64,000 bases of DNA, from NCBI GenBank assembly GCA_027257055.1, contig JAPVLO010000040.1, positions 394,501 to 458,500 on the forward strand, written 5' to 3'. Origin of the DNA: Cephalopachus bancanus (Eukaryota; Chordata; Mammalia; Primates; Tarsiidae). Below the pieces are notes generated by a model, which had not been told where the DNA came from, ran no database searches, and was given only the letters and a program-made list of their open reading frames with translations. How positions within the stretch are numbered: the first letter of the stretch is position 1; every line of letters begins with the position of its first letter. Positions 32,215-44,160 of the stretch are shown piece after piece. The translations under genes and the position numbers were made by a program.

Positions 32215-33500
32215 TTTTTCTTTTTATTGATACCATAGAGAAGTTTGAATAGCATTGAAATTACCTGCTCTTTAAATTTATGGCAAAAGCCTCTTGTAAA
32301 ACCATCTAGATTTGTTTTATTGTCCTTTGACAATCTTCTCTATTTCATCCATATAAATGGTCCCATTTAGACATCTTTTAATCTCTTCCAGGTCAGCTTT
32401 GGGAATATGTAGTATCTAGAATGGCATTTCATCCAAGGTTTTTCATTTTATTTGCACAGATTTGAGCAGCATATTCATTTACAGTTCTAATTTCTTCTTT
32501 TTTGTTGCTATTCCTCCCATTTGTAAATTGATCTGTATTGGCACTTAATCCCACCAACTTTTATCCTTAATTAGTTTCACTCACAGTGTATTTGTTCCCA
32601 AGGATCATCTTTTGGTTTTTATTGATCATTTTTTCTTTTGTCCCATTTCCAACTCATCCATTTCTGCATTTTTTAGGATCCTTTTCCTGCTTTTCTCTGA
32701 TTTTGTCATTGTTGCTGCTATGAATTTCTTGCTTTTGATGCTTAATTCATATGTTTTTATTTCTTCTGACTTCTTGAGGCAAATGTTGAAGACTATGAAT
32801 TTTCTTCTGAATGCTGTTTTCACTGTGCCCCATAGTTCTAACTCTGACATGCAGTGTTTTTATTAGCGATATTTCTAGGTATTCTGCACTTTGAGATTGT
32901 AGGTTCTCTTTGAGCCTGTATTTACTTGACACATATATTTTTAACTTTCAAAAGCTATTTTTTTCTGATTTTTTCATGTCTAGCTTTATGTAATTGCTAT
33001 CAAATATATCTCTATTACTTCTACTTTTTGTAATTTGCTAAAGTTTCCATAGGAATTAGTACTTTCTAAATTTTAGTGACTTTTCCATGAAACATTTTAA
33101 AATTTTCAGTAAATAAATTAACATAATCAAGTAGAATTTCATTGCTATTTTACTTGGTTTTTCCAAAACCTTACATTTTTTTTTTCTTTTGAATTTCCTG
33201 AGACAAATTAATACAAGTCTTGTGTTATTGGTGCCTTCTCCTACTGGTGTGTTTCAGTTTCTCCTTTTATCTCTAATGTGCTTAGCTTTATGAAAGTGAG
33301 TGCTGTTACAATGCATTATTTGGTGCAGAAGTATTCATAATTCTTACATCTTCATGGTCAAAGTCATCCTTTACCTTTATTTAGTGCCATCCTTGCCTCA
33401 TGTAATTTTTTCTAAACCATGAATTCTACATTGTCTGATATTAATATTGCATTCCCTGCTTTCTCTGTTTAAAAATTTTCCTTTGCATACTACATTCGCT
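32215..33500 (-). mobile_element. Old L1M ORF2 fragment, antisense
   Basis: The T-rich text includes GATCATCTTTTGGTTTTTATTGATCATTTTT, TCTGATTTTGTCATT..., CTATGAATTTTCTTCTGAATGCTGTTTTCACTGTGCCCCATAGTTCTAA and CTACATTGTCTGATATTAATATTGC. All parallel the antisense reverse-transcriptase region of old L1 elements. It is heavily mutated and no ORF2 frame survives. Confidence 0.65.
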
Positions 33501-33832
33501 ATTTTATTCTCCATTTTCTAAGTCACTATTATTTATTAGTTAACTAACACCAAAGTAGTACACCTGCCTTTTCAACTGGGAAATATACTGATACAAAAAG
33601 AAGCCAGGATCTCCCACAGAACTAAAAGATTATGTCATTTGAAATCATGCTTATCTCAATTTCAGTCCCAGCTCCAGTTTCCAGTGTCATTTTGGAACAT
33701 CTAAACTAAACATAGCTACAAAGAGAACAGGTAATGCAGAGGAGAAACCAAGTAGATTCCAAGACAGCTTCCTGTAGGAAGCAGCTCAAAAACTTTCATA
33801 AGAACTTTCTACAGGCTTTCCAGTCTCAATCA
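33501..33832. other. Unassigned non-coding DNA
   Basis: No gene or named repeat is recognised. Confidence 0.4.
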
Positions 33833-33970
33833 TGTTCTTCTCCTGGGCTCCCAAGCATCTTCTTTGTTATTCTAAGACAACTTCTAGTCTGCTATGTAGC
33901 AGCAAGCGTGTCTATTGACTCTCTAGGCTTTATCACTATGCCTAGCACAGATTGTTGTTATTGAATGAAG
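33833..33970 (+). repeat. L2 LINE 3' end
   Basis: The order TATTCTAAGACAACTTC, then GTGTCTATTGAC...CTTTATCACTATGCCTAGCACAG, then TTGTTGTTATTGAATGAA, is the terminal L2 order. Confidence 0.55.
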
Positions 33971-34364
33971 TAAAAAAGTTGCATACTGAGTAAAATCAGT
34001 CTAATCAGTATTCATTTCATCAGAATTGGCAACTCAGAGCACAAGTGAAAAAATAAAACATATCACACATTCAGAGTGTTGAAAAAATGTTGATTGGTTA
34101 ACGTTGTTGACATGCATGTGTTTACTTGTGAAAGCGACATGAGCCCTACAATTTCTGGACATCCTGATCCTTATCACAGTTTAGTCATATCCTGTCTATT
34201 TTGGGGGGCTTCATGCATAAAAGACATATGAGAGTTAGGACAATTCCAGAGATGTCATAATCATTCTTCTTAGAGTAGCATAAATTCTCCAGAGTTAGCA
34301 CATACTAGGGACCACTTTTCCATTTCTCTCTACTCTTGGGACATAGAAATTTTTTTTAAATCAA
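33971..34364. other. Unassigned non-coding DNA
   Basis: No gene or named repeat is recognised. Confidence 0.4.
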
Positions 34365-34470
34365 TTATTTGTGGAGAGTTTACTCTGTTTCAGACACTTT
34401 ATGCACATTATCTCAATTTGTTTTTATATTAATATTATGAAGTCAGTACTAATAGTATACCTGCTTTACA
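34365..34470 (-). repeat. MIR remnant, partial
   Basis: TGTGGAGAGTTTACTCTGTTTCAGACACTTTATGCACATTATCTCAATTTG parallels the antisense MIR 3' region (TTATTGAGCGCTTACTATGTGCCAGGCAC, then TGCATTATCTCATTTAATCC). Confidence 0.5.
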
Positions 34471-34539
34471 AAGTACTTATTCTTCTCTTCCCTAATTCTT
34501 TTTAAACTCCACAATTTTATGAAATTGGTCATGTCTTCA

Positions 34540-34700
34540 TCCATTCCATGCTGTTATAAAAGAATACTACAGATTGTGCAATTTACAATGAACTGAAATA
34601 TATTGGCTTACAGTTCTGGAGGCTGGGAAGTCCAACATCAACCCATGATGATGGGCACCAACTCATAAGATATGGGGCTGAACATTAATCTCAGGGGATT
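34540..34700 (-). mobile_element. MaLR LTR fragment, antisense
   Basis: CCATGCTGTTATAAAAGAATACTACAGATTGTGCAATTTACAATGAACTGAAATATATTGGCTTACAGTTCTGGAGGCTGGGAAGTCCAA is the antisense 3' end of a MaLR LTR (MLT1/MST). It becomes unrecognisable after about 34660. Confidence 0.72.
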
Positions 34701-35264
34701 TTTGAAAGCTGTGGTCCAGTGACGTCAGTATGCCTCTAGATCTCCCCTTTTTGGAATAGGATTGTCTAAGGCAGCTATCCTATATCTGCCCAGTTATTGA
34801 TTGTTGATGTGTGTGCATTGCGAGGTAGGGAGATAATGTATCTCTAGTTTACAGGTCTTCAAATGGAGAGGAGCAGAACCCAAGGAGACATCCCTAAGGA
34901 ATGGAGTCTCAGGAGCTTCATCTGTTCCCGGGCTTGATGAGATGATAAAACCCTGGACTTCATTCTGTTATAATGAGATGAGACCTTGGGCACCTTTGGG
35001 AAGAGTGTGAAAAAATCATATGGAAAGGACTTAAATGTTTGTGACCAGGGGAAGACCTATAACACTATCCTAGGCAAAGAGTCTTTTATTCTGGTTAGTC
35101 GTTCTTTGATGTTCAAGGTATTAATAAGAAATTTTGACATCATTGTCTTTTTCTTTCTTTAAAATCAAGAGTTCAATTATTGGACAAGGCTATCATTATT
35201 ATTATGGGATGAAGGTGAAAGAATGAGAGTGGAGGGGAGGACTAGTTATTTCCACCACAACAGC
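34701..35264. other. Unassigned non-coding DNA
   Basis: It may belong to an old LTR-internal or other repeat (GATGAGATGATAAAACCCTGG, then GAGATGAGACCTTGGGCACC near 34995), but this is not certain. Confidence 0.35.
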
Positions 35265-35512
35265 GTTATTTGTATTTACTATATGCCATACTAAATAATT
35301 AGTACGTTTTTCTTTCATTTACTCCTTAAACAACAAATATTTGAGGTAGATCTTATTACTATCTGCAAGTCAACTATAAGGAAACTGAAGCACAGAGAGG
35401 TTACTTAACTGGTCTGAAGTAATAGCGCAGGTAAGATGAGACCTTTGGATTTGAATTTAGGCTTGCCTTACACTAAAGCCCATATTATTAATCACAATAC
35501 TCGACTGCCACC
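35265..35512 (-). repeat. MIR SINE
   Basis: TGTATTTACTATATGCCATAC, then CTATAAGGAAACTGAAGCACAGAGAGGTTACTTAACTGG, then TGGATTTGAATTTAGGCTTGCC, is a nearly full antisense MIR. Confidence 0.75.
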
Positions 35513-35663
35513 TTACCTTGTCCCTGAGTCTCAAAGATTTATATTAATGCCATGCTACAATTATAAAATACCTTGTCATAATTATTATCTTATTTCATCT
35601 TGACAAAAAGATGTACGAACTCAGGCACTATGTTCTTCCCATTTTCTGGAAAAGACAATCAAA

Positions 35664-35695
<32 letters not shown>

Positions 35696-35769
35696 TAGTG
35701 CAGGGAGTGAAGAAATGTTTGTGGGGTACGTCATGTATGCTGGCATTGGGTGTAGTCACACACAAATAT
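35513..35769. repeat. Second diverged MIR piece and (GA)n array
   Basis: TTATTATCTTATTTCATCTTGACAAAAAGATGTACGAACTCAGG resembles the antisense MIR 3' part. A pure GA run of about 13 units lies at 35664-35690. Confidence 0.6.
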
Positions 35770-35945
35770 CATCCCATAAAATCTTTTTGGGAAACTGCCA
35801 TTTATGGCCCCCATTTTATACAGGAAGAGACTGAGGCTCAGGGAAATTACATCATTTGATCAAAGTTCCCCAGCCAGGAAGAAGCAGAGATTGAAAGCCA
35901 ACCTTCATCTATCTGATTCCAAGGCTTCTATGCCAAGAAAATGTC
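35770..35945 (-). repeat. MIR SINE
   Basis: CCCCCATTTTATACAGGAAGAGACTGAGGCTCAGGGAAATTACATCATTTGATCAAAGTTCCCCAGCCAGGAAGAAGCAGAGATTGAAAGCC is an antisense MIR. Confidence 0.75.
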
Positions 35946-36104
35946 TTGGACATGAAGAAGGAAGGAAGGGGAAAACAAAGCCAAATGTCTACCATACACC
36001 CCACAGCATCCTCCTGTACCTTACCCCCATTCCTTTGCTTCCCCTAAGGCAGCCTGCTGTTCTCCATCCTCTCTCCCAGGTAGTAATCCTGCCCAGCCCA
36101 CCAC

Positions 36105-36205
36105 TTCCCACCTGTGTGACTATGCCACATTACATAAATACCTCAATACTTTATTTCTCATCTACACAAAGGGGTCAATAATCTATAGTCTACTACATTT
36201 AGATG
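36105..36205 (+). repeat. MIR-like remnant
   Basis: CCTGTGTGACTATGCCACATTACATAAATACCTCAATACTTTATTTCTCATCTACACAAAGGGGTCAATAATC follows the MIR order (GTGTGACCTTGGGCAAG, then CTCATCTGTAAAATGGGG). Confidence 0.45.
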
Positions 36206-36221
36206 TCATTAGGGGGCAGTA

Positions 36222-36665
36222 ATGGATGTGGTTCTGATAATTGCTGTGTAACAAAGCCACCCCAAAACAGTGGCTTAAAACAATGATGAGTTATGTGTTA
36301 CTGTGACTTATCGATTGATTGGGTGGTTCTTGTGGTCTCACTTGGCTCACTCATGTGGTCACAGTGAGCTGGTGGGATTGGCTGTGGTTGAGTAAGTGAT
36401 GCAGGAAGGTACAGCTGAGGCAGCTACAATCATTGGGCATGTCTCCACTTGGTCTTTCATTCTGACTTCTTCACGACTTGTAGGTTTCAAAGAAGCACCC
36501 CAAAAGGGAAAGACAGATATTGCAAGACCCCATGGGTAGAGGCTCTGGAACTTGCTCAACAACCTTTCTGTTTCATTCTGTTGGTCAAAGGTAATAACAA
36601 GGTCAGCCAAAATTCAAGGGAGTGGAGATATAGACTCCACCTCTGTGTGAGAGGGATCCTTAAAG
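36222..36665 (-). mobile_element. MLT1-like LTR, antisense
   Basis: TTGCTGTGTAACAAAGCCACCCCAAAACAGTGGCTTAAAACAATGATGAG, then TTCATTCTGTTGGTCAAAGGTAATAACAAGGTCAGCC and GGGAGTGGAGATATAGACTCCACCTC, matches an old MaLR-type LTR read antisense. Confidence 0.65.
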
Positions 36666-38400
36666 TCACATAGAAAAGTGGCATGCGTACTGGAACAAGT
36701 TAAGGCCACTACACAACCTTTTACCCATGTGTAAACTTTGAAATAATAATTTTATTAATTTTCCATTCTTATTTTTCAATGGCATGAATGACTAGCCCCA
36801 TCACTTTTCTCAGTGTTTTGATGAGGCTCATCAGTATCTTAAACAATCCAGGCTCAGTTTGTCTGCCAGGAAATAGGAAGCACTGCCAAAGTGCCTTGAG
36901 GGAGGGTTGCTGGAACTTCTTCTCAGTTGACTTAAAAATGATGTTATTACTTTCTAGAGGAAGAGCCTGAAAGGAAGAGCTCAGACATGCATTGAAGCCA
37001 AGATAGCCTACGGGGTGGACCACTTGCCTGGAGATTCACTTTTCCAAGATTTCTGTTTCCCCCTAGTACCATATCAATGTAATTTTAGGGGAACCATTAC
37101 CAGGAGATTACAGGAGCTGGAATCCTAAATCCAGAGCATGATAGACATTTATATCTCTACTTTCTTTCTAGTATTTGACTTGTACTTATGATTTTTAACT
37201 CCTTGCTTTCCATTATTAATGGCTTATCCTGTCTCCTGAAGTACATGTATCTTACTTATATTACCCTCATGCTCTACCACCATCCCCAGCATTTGTGCTT
37301 CAGGAAGTATTTTTGCCCATTGTCTAAAGTTTCTTTGTGATGAGTTACTCCCCAGAGTCTATAAGCTCCTGTTCTCTGGGATATCAACTACTCTGTCTGG
37401 TTGTGAATATTGGAAAAACACCAATTCAGCCCCAGCACAGAGTTCATGCAACCCAGACCACTAGGGTCCACCCTCCATGCCACCCTCCTACACAAGGTTG
37501 CATCGAACACCTTTCTGGAGAAGCAGTACAGACTGTCCTAATGCGCAACTTTGAGATCTTAGAGCAGGGGACTCAGGGGATGAAGGTCCAGGTGCAGTGA
37601 GTCTGAATCAGAACTCATCAGTCTCTATCAGTTCCCCTCAGCACAGCTTTTTGCTTTTTGTGCTGTTCTGACATTAATTCATGGTCAATGGCTATGGTGA
37701 TTTGGACTGTTGTCCTTGACTCCTGTCATGAAGGGGTAGGCATGGCATGTCCCAAGACACTGCCATTTATAGTTAACTATTGCTAGCCATCCTAGTATAG
37801 TAATAGCTTCCAGAAGTCACTACCCTCCTTCTGTGCCAAGTCACCCAGCACAGAGACTTGAAGACATAGAGATTCATCAAAATAAAAACCTGTTCTCTAT
37901 TACCTGCATATATGCCTAGTGGAAGACAAACAAAGTTTGAAACATACACAGCCAGAAGCCTGTCTGTGGAAAGTTCTTCCAGTCATAAACTATGTACCAT
38001 TATAAGTTTGGTTCTCATTGATTTCCAGTCAAAACGGAAGTTCTCTCCTGTCAGTAATATGCTCAAAACTCAGCAGGTACAGTTATAAATGCAATCTTCA
38101 TGTTTTTCTTTAATGATGGAAATTGTACAAAATAGAATTTATCTGAATCCCTGTGAGTATAAATTTGCAGCAGAACAGTAAACAGCAACTATGTCTATGT
38201 GAGAAGTTGTGTGTTCTCTATATCCCAACATATTGAGTTGCATCTAGCATACCTAATGTATCTTGTCCTAAGGAAGTTGGCAGGGTCCAGATGAAAGAGA
38301 ACACAGCAAAACAGCCTGAAGCAACAAGTGACAAATTTCTACACATTTATCATTATGTCAACAGATGTGGAGTAAGAATAATTGGATTGCATAAGTATCT
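36666..38400. other. Unassigned non-coding DNA
   Basis: No gene is supported. The 84- to 87-codon frames (36769-37023 reverse, 37337-37600 forward) show no domain. Some text near 37170-37320 could be very old L2. Confidence 0.4.
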
Positions 38401-38899
38401 CAGTACAAAGTATATATTCCCCATCCATGGGGAACACATTACAAGACCCCCGTGGATACCTGAAACCATACCTTATACATACTATGTTTTTGCCTATGCA
38501 TATACACCTATGATAAAGTTTAATTCAGATGTTAGGAACAAGAAGATATTAAAAGCAATAACTAATAATAAAATAGAAGTTATAGCAATATACCGCAATA
38601 AAAGTGAAACATGAGTGACTTGAACACAAGTACTGTAATACCACAGCAGTTTGTCTGAAAACCAAGATGGCTAAGTGACTAATGGGCAGGTAGCATTTAC
38701 AGCATGGACACGCTGGACAAAGGGATGATTCATGTCCATCCAGGGTGAGACAGAACTGGACAGCATCAGACTGGCAAGCAATTTAAAACATATGAATTAT
38801 TTATTTCTGGAATTTTTCATTTATTGTTTTTGTACTGTAACTGACCTTGGGTAACTGAAACCATGGAAAGCAAAACCACAGATAAGTAGGCACTACTGT
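38401..38899. mobile_element. Tigger2-derived non-autonomous DNA transposon
   Basis: One end reads TATTCCCCATCCATGGGG..., then GACCCCCGTGGATACCTGAAACC, then ACTATGTTTTTGCCTATGCATATACACCTATGATAAAGTTTAATT. The other end reads GGAATTTTTCATTTATTG, then AACTGACCTTGGGTAACTGAAACCATGGAAAGCAAAACCACAGATAAGTAGGCACTACTG. These are the two ends of a Tigger2-type element without transposase. The 107-codon frame at 38291-38614 runs into it and is meaningless. Confidence 0.78.
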
Positions 38900-39014
38900 A
38901 TAGGACAATTTTTCAAAGCATTTGAATTGGTCTTATGCCTTAATTTCAGATTAGCTGTATAAGTTTTCTGAATTATTGATTATATAAAATTCAAATCTAA
39001 TGTGAAGAAAGCAT

Positions 39015-39302
39015 TTTTTTTTTTTTTTGAGTTGGAGTCTCACTCTGTCGCCCAGACTGGAGTGCAGTGGCCGCTCCCGGCCACCACAGCCTCGACCCGC
39101 TGGGCTCCGGTCATCCTTCCGCCTCAGTCTTCCGAGTAGCTGGAACTACAGGCGCGCGCTACCACGCCCGGCTGATTTTTTTATTTATTGTAGAGATGAG
39201 GTCTCGCTGCCCAGGCGGGTCTCGAGCCCGCGGGCTCAGGCAATCCACTCACCTCAGCCTCCCAAAGGCGCGGGATTACAGGTTGAGCCACCGAGTCCGG
39301 CC
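39015..39302 (-). mobile_element. Alu SINE (young local subfamily)
   Basis: A well-preserved antisense dimer runs from poly-T and GAGTTGGAGTCTCACTCTGTCGCCC to GCCACCGAGTCCGGCC. AGAAAGCAT flanks it at 39006-39014 and 39303-39311. The right arm carries GTGGCCGCTCCCGGCCAC. The open frames of 125 and 89 codons starting here are standard antisense-Alu readings. Confidence 0.97.
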
Positions 39303-39311
39303 AGAAAGCAT

Positions 39312-39819
39312 CTTAATAGAAGCCAAAAATGCATAAATAAATTAACAAAGCCTGGTAAAAATTTAAGATTTCAAAAACTTTCATTATATAACAATAGAAA
39401 TTAAAACTCTGATGGTCAAAGTCTTAACAAAGAGAAGGAAATAAAGCATGATGCATGATAGGTAAAAATATAAATGTAAAATGATAACTGAAGAGATAAT
39501 AAAGATTGTGAGAATCAGGACACTACAAAAGAGGAACCAAAAGCAGAAGAGAGATTAAAATAAAAGCAAAGTAAGACACGATTTGTACAATAAACAGAAC
39601 TGGCTCTAGGATCAACAACAGCTTCACTTTGCAGAATTCATCAACTTGAAAAAGTTCTGTGGTCTTTCAATGATCTGTTATAAAAGAGTAAAAAAATAGC
39701 AGTATTTTCATTCATATCTATTTCACTAAAAAAAAAAAAGAAAAGAAACTTTTATTTTTCCAATATCATGATCACAGTGATACTTATGACAAACCAAACA
39801 GAACATAAGAAGGAATGCA
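39312..39819. other. AT-rich unassigned DNA
   Basis: A poly-A run sits at 39727-39739. No gene or named repeat is recognised. Confidence 0.4.
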
Positions 39820-39864
39820 AAAGTGCTTCTGAAAGCACTTTCAGATAGCTGTCCTATCTGAAAG
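39820..39864. repeat. Two overlapping perfect hairpins
   Basis: AAAGTGCTT (39820-39828) pairs exactly with AAGCACTTT (39833-39841) across CTGA. CTTTCAGATAG (39838-39848) pairs exactly with CTATCTGAAAG (39854-39864) across CTGTC. The stems share CTTT. The layout repeats the arrangement seen at 15902-15945. Confidence 0.95.
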
Positions 39865-40440
39865 CTAATGTAACTGTGTCCCATTAAGTAGTACATCAAA
39901 GGAACCAGACACTAACTACGACTCCAATATCATAGATTCTGCATTGGTTGTAACAAGCATTGATCCTTACAAATATCGTGTACTACTCTTTTAACAGAAG
40001 AACCCTTGAGAAATGTTTAACTGTTTGCTGATTGACAACTATCTATGACTTTACCCAACAAAGTGAAACAACTTTTATACTACTGTTGCCTGCCCTTGAA
40101 TGCCATTCATGGACAGTCATACAATAAAATTGCTATGAAAGAAAAACAAAAGGACCGAGTACCTTTTAAAAACATTTATATGTGACACAGTATGTGTAGT
40201 GGGCATCTCATCCCCTTAGTCCTGTTGAAGAAAAAGCTGCTTCCACAGTGCTGAGGATGTTGACACCTTTGGAATTCTGCCATATTAAATTTTTTTTTTC
40301 AGGTGAATTGTAGATGTGTTATTATATACACGCCAACTTGGATTTTCCTTTAAAGATCCTAAGAGTAATGAAATGGTCTGGCCATTATATATCTATTGAA
40401 GACTTGTATCCATGAAGACATTTAAAGGATTCTGACAAAC
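39865..40440. other. Unassigned non-coding DNA
   Basis: No gene or named repeat is recognised. The last nine bases are the left target-site duplication of the next Alu. Confidence 0.4.
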
Positions 40441-40738
40441 TTTTTTTTTTTTTTTTTTTTTTTTTTGAGTTGGAGTCTCACTCGGTCTCCCACACTAGAG
40501 TGCAGTGGCCGCTCCCGGCCACCGCAGCCTTGACCTGCTGGGCTCTGGCGATCCTTCCACCTCAGACTTCCAAGTAGCCGGAACTACAGGCGTGCGCTAC
40601 CACGCCCAGCTGATTTTTTGATTTGTTGTAGAGATGAGGTCTCCCTGCCCAGGCGGGTCTCGAACCCGCGGGCTCAGACAATCCGCTCACCTCAGCCTCC
40701 CAAAGGCGCGGGATTACAGGCTAAGCCACCGAGCCCGG
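40441..40738 (-). mobile_element. Alu SINE (young local subfamily)
   Basis: The antisense dimer has a poly-T of about 26 at its start and ends GCCACCGAGCCCGG. CTGACAAAC flanks it at 40432-40440 and 40739-40747. The right arm has GTGGCCGCTCCCGGCCAC. Confidence 0.97.
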
Positions 40739-40747
40739 CTGACAAAC

Positions 40748-41994
40748 TTTTTTTTAAAGCTCACACAAGAAACCTGAACACAAAATACAAAAAAAAAAAA
40801 AAGTACTCAAAAAATTGATAAAGCTTCAATACACTATTTTATCTCTAATTTCAGAAGGCATTCTTGAATGTTTCCATAAAACAAACAAGAAATTATAGGT
40901 TCATAAATTGGGTGTTTATGAAGGATACTTTTTAAAAATCATCTTTAAATTTATATATTAAGGAGATAGGAGGAAATTCATATAAAAATTAATGGAAACA
41001 GAATTAAAATATGAGCGGGAAAAAAAGCAATAGAAATTATCCTGACATTTTGAAACAAATTATAACAAAACCAAATATTCAGATTATTCAAAATGTGGTA
41101 ATTCATTAAAATAGTGACCCCACACTATAGAAATAATGCACAGGCCCTCAGACTGTCTGATAGTTCAATCAATGTAAAAGAGTAAATCATCTGAACATAT
41201 TGGAAAGATATTCACATTTCTGGCTGGTCTGAAACAAAATACTGACATCAGTGGAAGTCATATAAAATTCAAAGTAGACCACTATAAAAAGATTATTCAC
41301 AAGCAGGTTAATGAGCATCAGTAATTCAAAGATGGTTTAATGCTTAGTCATTACACAAGATAACTTAAAATGCACCGAAATCTGGCTGCTCAAATAAGGC
41401 AGACATTTGATAGAGTTTTCCCAAAGTTGATACCAATCCTAAAAACTTACATAACATGATCAACAATGGCTTGGGATGCAGGAAACAACTTTTCTTATCT
41501 ATCGATAAAAACTATTTTAATCCACCATGCTAGAAGAAAGACTGACTAAGCTCTCTATTATCTCACTAGACATTATTTAAAAATTGGTGTCATGTATTAA
41601 GGCAACAAAAGAGTATACATATGAACCCAAAATCTTAGGGAAAACATGTTACAGTGGTATACATGGAATTTTATTATTAAAATTAGGTTATTTTCCTGGA
41701 TTTTATGAGATTCTTAAGAATTCTATAGATTATCAATATATAAAATTTGTGGTTATTTCTTTTCTTATTTTAAATATTCATTTTTAATCTAAATTTCTCT
41801 TCGTAATCCTGTATACTTTTTCTTGAAGAGAACCCCCAAAGTTATATAATCATCAGGTACTGCAAAACCTGATCCTGACCCAAAGCAGGGTGAGGAGAAA
41901 GAGAGACAGGAAGACTCTGCTACAACACCCTATCCTCAGAGATTCCCTCCCTAGCCACCCACCCAAAACTCCCCCCAATACTCTCCAGCTCTTG
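40748..41994. other. AT-rich DNA, possibly containing very old L1M
   Basis: Between about 41320 and 41620 the text (CAAAGATGGTTTAATG, then AGGCAGACATTTGATAGAG, then GGAAACAACTTTTCTTATC) faintly follows old L1 ORF2 on the plus strand, but confidence is low. No gene is visible. Confidence 0.35.
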
Positions 41995-42185
41995 CTGTCT
42001 GCTTTATACTTTTTCGCTTCATCTAGTACTGCTTAAAACAATGTTCTACTTGTTTGATGACTTGCCTATTGTTTTCTGAAAGGGTAGCTCCATGAAAGCA
42101 GAGACATTTTGCTCTTTAGGACTGTGTCTCCACCATCTAGAGCTCATTGGGATATATATTAGGCACTTAATACATATTTACAGAA
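41995..42185 (+). repeat. L2 LINE 3' end
   Basis: TTTTCTGAAAGGGTAGCTCCATGAAAGCAGAGACATTTTGCTC, then GTCTCCACCATCTAGAGCTCATTGGGATATATATTAGGCACTTAATACATATTTAC, is the terminal L2 order. Confidence 0.6.
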
Positions 42186-42314
42186 TCAGAGAATGTAAGA
42201 AGGCTATCCAAGCAGAGCTGGACGCACGTAACTGCACATAAATGCACTTAAGGATGAAACAATGGGAAAAACTCTGAGGTAAATTTCTCCTTACTAACTG
42301 ACCACATTTACCAA

Positions 42315-42470
42315 GTCAAGCACATTTCCAAGTTTCACTTTCTTCCCTTGGAAAATGGGAATAATCATGATTATTACCTTAACTGTTTATATCCATCATC
42401 TCAACAAACTTGGAAGAATGTAAAATGTTACAAGTTATCAATATTAGGCTTAACAGTGCCAAGGAAATGT
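42315..42470 (+). repeat. MIR-like remnant
   Basis: TTCACTTTCTTCCCTTGGAAAATGGGAATAATCATGATTATTACC matches the MIR segment around CTGTAAAATGGGGATAATAATACC. Confidence 0.45.
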
Positions 42471-43494
42471 TATAAGGCAGCGCATTCCAAGGAGGAAGGC
42501 ACTACTAGGCCTGGGTGTAAGGTAAGGTTTTGCAGATTGGAAAGTTGGATCCTCACTCTCCACTCTCCTCCCCAGTGGCATTGAACTTCTTTAGTACTTC
42601 ACTTTAAGTTGGCTGCTTCCTCCACTCAGAACTCTCACAGCCTCATATCCTCCATACCACATACCTACTCACAAGTACTCACCACTACCTCTGATCTTAA
42701 GAAGCCCAGATAACTCCAGCTCAAATCTCTGGTCTTCTCTTGAACCAAATGCCTACACAACAGCCCATTTCTACCCTGAAGATAAAACACACAGAGCCTC
42801 ATCCTCTTTTAATTGTGGCCTCATCTCAAAGATGTGGTGATGTTGGTGACAGTGTGTGCCCAAGTCCTCTCCTCCTCACTCTTGACACTTCTCATTCCTT
42901 CAGCAATTCCCCAAAGGATCTTGATCATGCCAGTGGGTAGACACCTGAGGATTGCAATGGGAGAGAATGAAAATAGTTATCTTCAATGGAAAGGTTGGAA
43001 GTTGTCCTGGACAGAGACAGTTTGTGTACTGTGGAAATTCCCCAACCCATCCCTGGCGTCCTAAATATCACATCTGTGTCCTCTGTGTTATAAGATTCTT
43101 CAAGTTCATGAAGTATTTAATAAAATCTTAGCAACTTTAAGAGTAGTAATAATATCTTATACATAAAAACAATGGCATGATTCAAGACCTGAGGGAATCT
43201 TCAGTGAAGATATCAGTTTGGGGAAAAATGTCTAGACATTATTTGAACTTTAATATTAATACATTACAAAATGACTCTCTCGTTACTTCACTATTCAGAA
43301 TCTTCCATCTTCCCAAATAATTTGTGATCATTGACCTATGTGTATTATAACAGAAACTAGATGTAGATCAGTGGAAAAACAAGAAAAGGACAAAATGACT
43401 TTTCAGAGCTGGTTAATAAGAAAAGATAAATTATGTTTCTAAAGCAAGCACCACCAGGGAACACCATATTATTAAAGTGATGTCAGTCTCTTTA
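42471..43494. other. Unassigned non-coding DNA
   Basis: The 66- to 83-codon frames at 42740-43064 have no domain. Pyrimidine-rich text at 42600-42730 could be old L2. No gene is supported. Confidence 0.35.
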
Positions 43495-43700
43495 TCCCAT
43501 CATGCAGGGAGTTGGCAACTCTGGCAAGACTAAGAGAACAGCCTATCTAAGACCAAAAGAACTGCCCAGCTAAGACCAGAAGAACTGCCCAGTTGAGCCC
43601 AGCTTCAATTGCTGACCTATGGAATTATAAGCAAATAAACTTTTTTTTAGGTCATTATATTTGTAGTGACTTGTGAACATAGCAAAGGCTGATACCCTCA
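43495..43700 (+). mobile_element. Old LTR-like repeat 3' end
   Basis: CTAAGACCAGAAGAACTGCCCAGTTGAGCCCAGCTTCAATTGCTGACC, then ATTATAAGCAAATAAAC, matches an old LTR 3' end (CCAGCAGAACCGCCCAGCTGAGCCCAGCCCAAATTGC, then AGCAAATAAA). The piece AAGAACTGCCCAG is partially repeated in tandem at 43557-43593. Confidence 0.6.
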
Positions 43701-43804
43701 CAAAACTGTATATTCAAAAGACTGCTTTCAAAAGACAGTTATAGTTGTCAGAAAGTTCTACTTTCTATCAACCCTCAACATAACTCTGAATCATCAAGCT
43801 GTTT

Positions 43805-44062
43805 TGCATATAATGTCCCCTGTGTCTTAAATGCTTTTTTCTGTCCTCTTTGGTAATAGACTCAAACGTTAAAAATCTCTGCTCATGTTGCCCACTCTAA
43901 TTCCTTTTGCTACAGAGGTAGTCAGTCATTCTCTTTCTTTTGTGCTTCCTGTATATGTCATAACTAAATTGTCATGTAGTCTCATTCATCTTCGTGTCTT
44001 TAGTACCTAGCACAGTGGCAGGCATGTATGGAATACACATGAATGAATATTAGGTAAGTGAA
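43805..44062 (+). repeat. L2 LINE 3' end
   Basis: GTCCCCTGTGTCTTAAATGCTTTTTTCTG, then TCTTTAGTACCTAGCACAGTGGCAGGCATGTATGGAATACACATGAATGAATATTAGG, is the L2 terminal order. Confidence 0.65.
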
Positions 44063-44074
44063 CATCATAGTGGT

Positions 44075-44160
44075 GAATGAAATGAGCTTTAAATTAAGAA
44101 AACCCTCATTTCAAATCCCAACTCTACCACTTACTAGCTCTGTGACTTGACCAGCTGGGA
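44075..44160 (+). repeat. MIR remnant
   Basis: AACCCTCATTTCAAATCCCAACTCTACCACTTACTAGCTCTGTGACTTGACC is the MIR core. Confidence 0.7.

Noticed and set aside
38291..38614. 107-codon frame.
   Set aside because: It runs from unique DNA into a Tigger2-type element and has no protein similarity.
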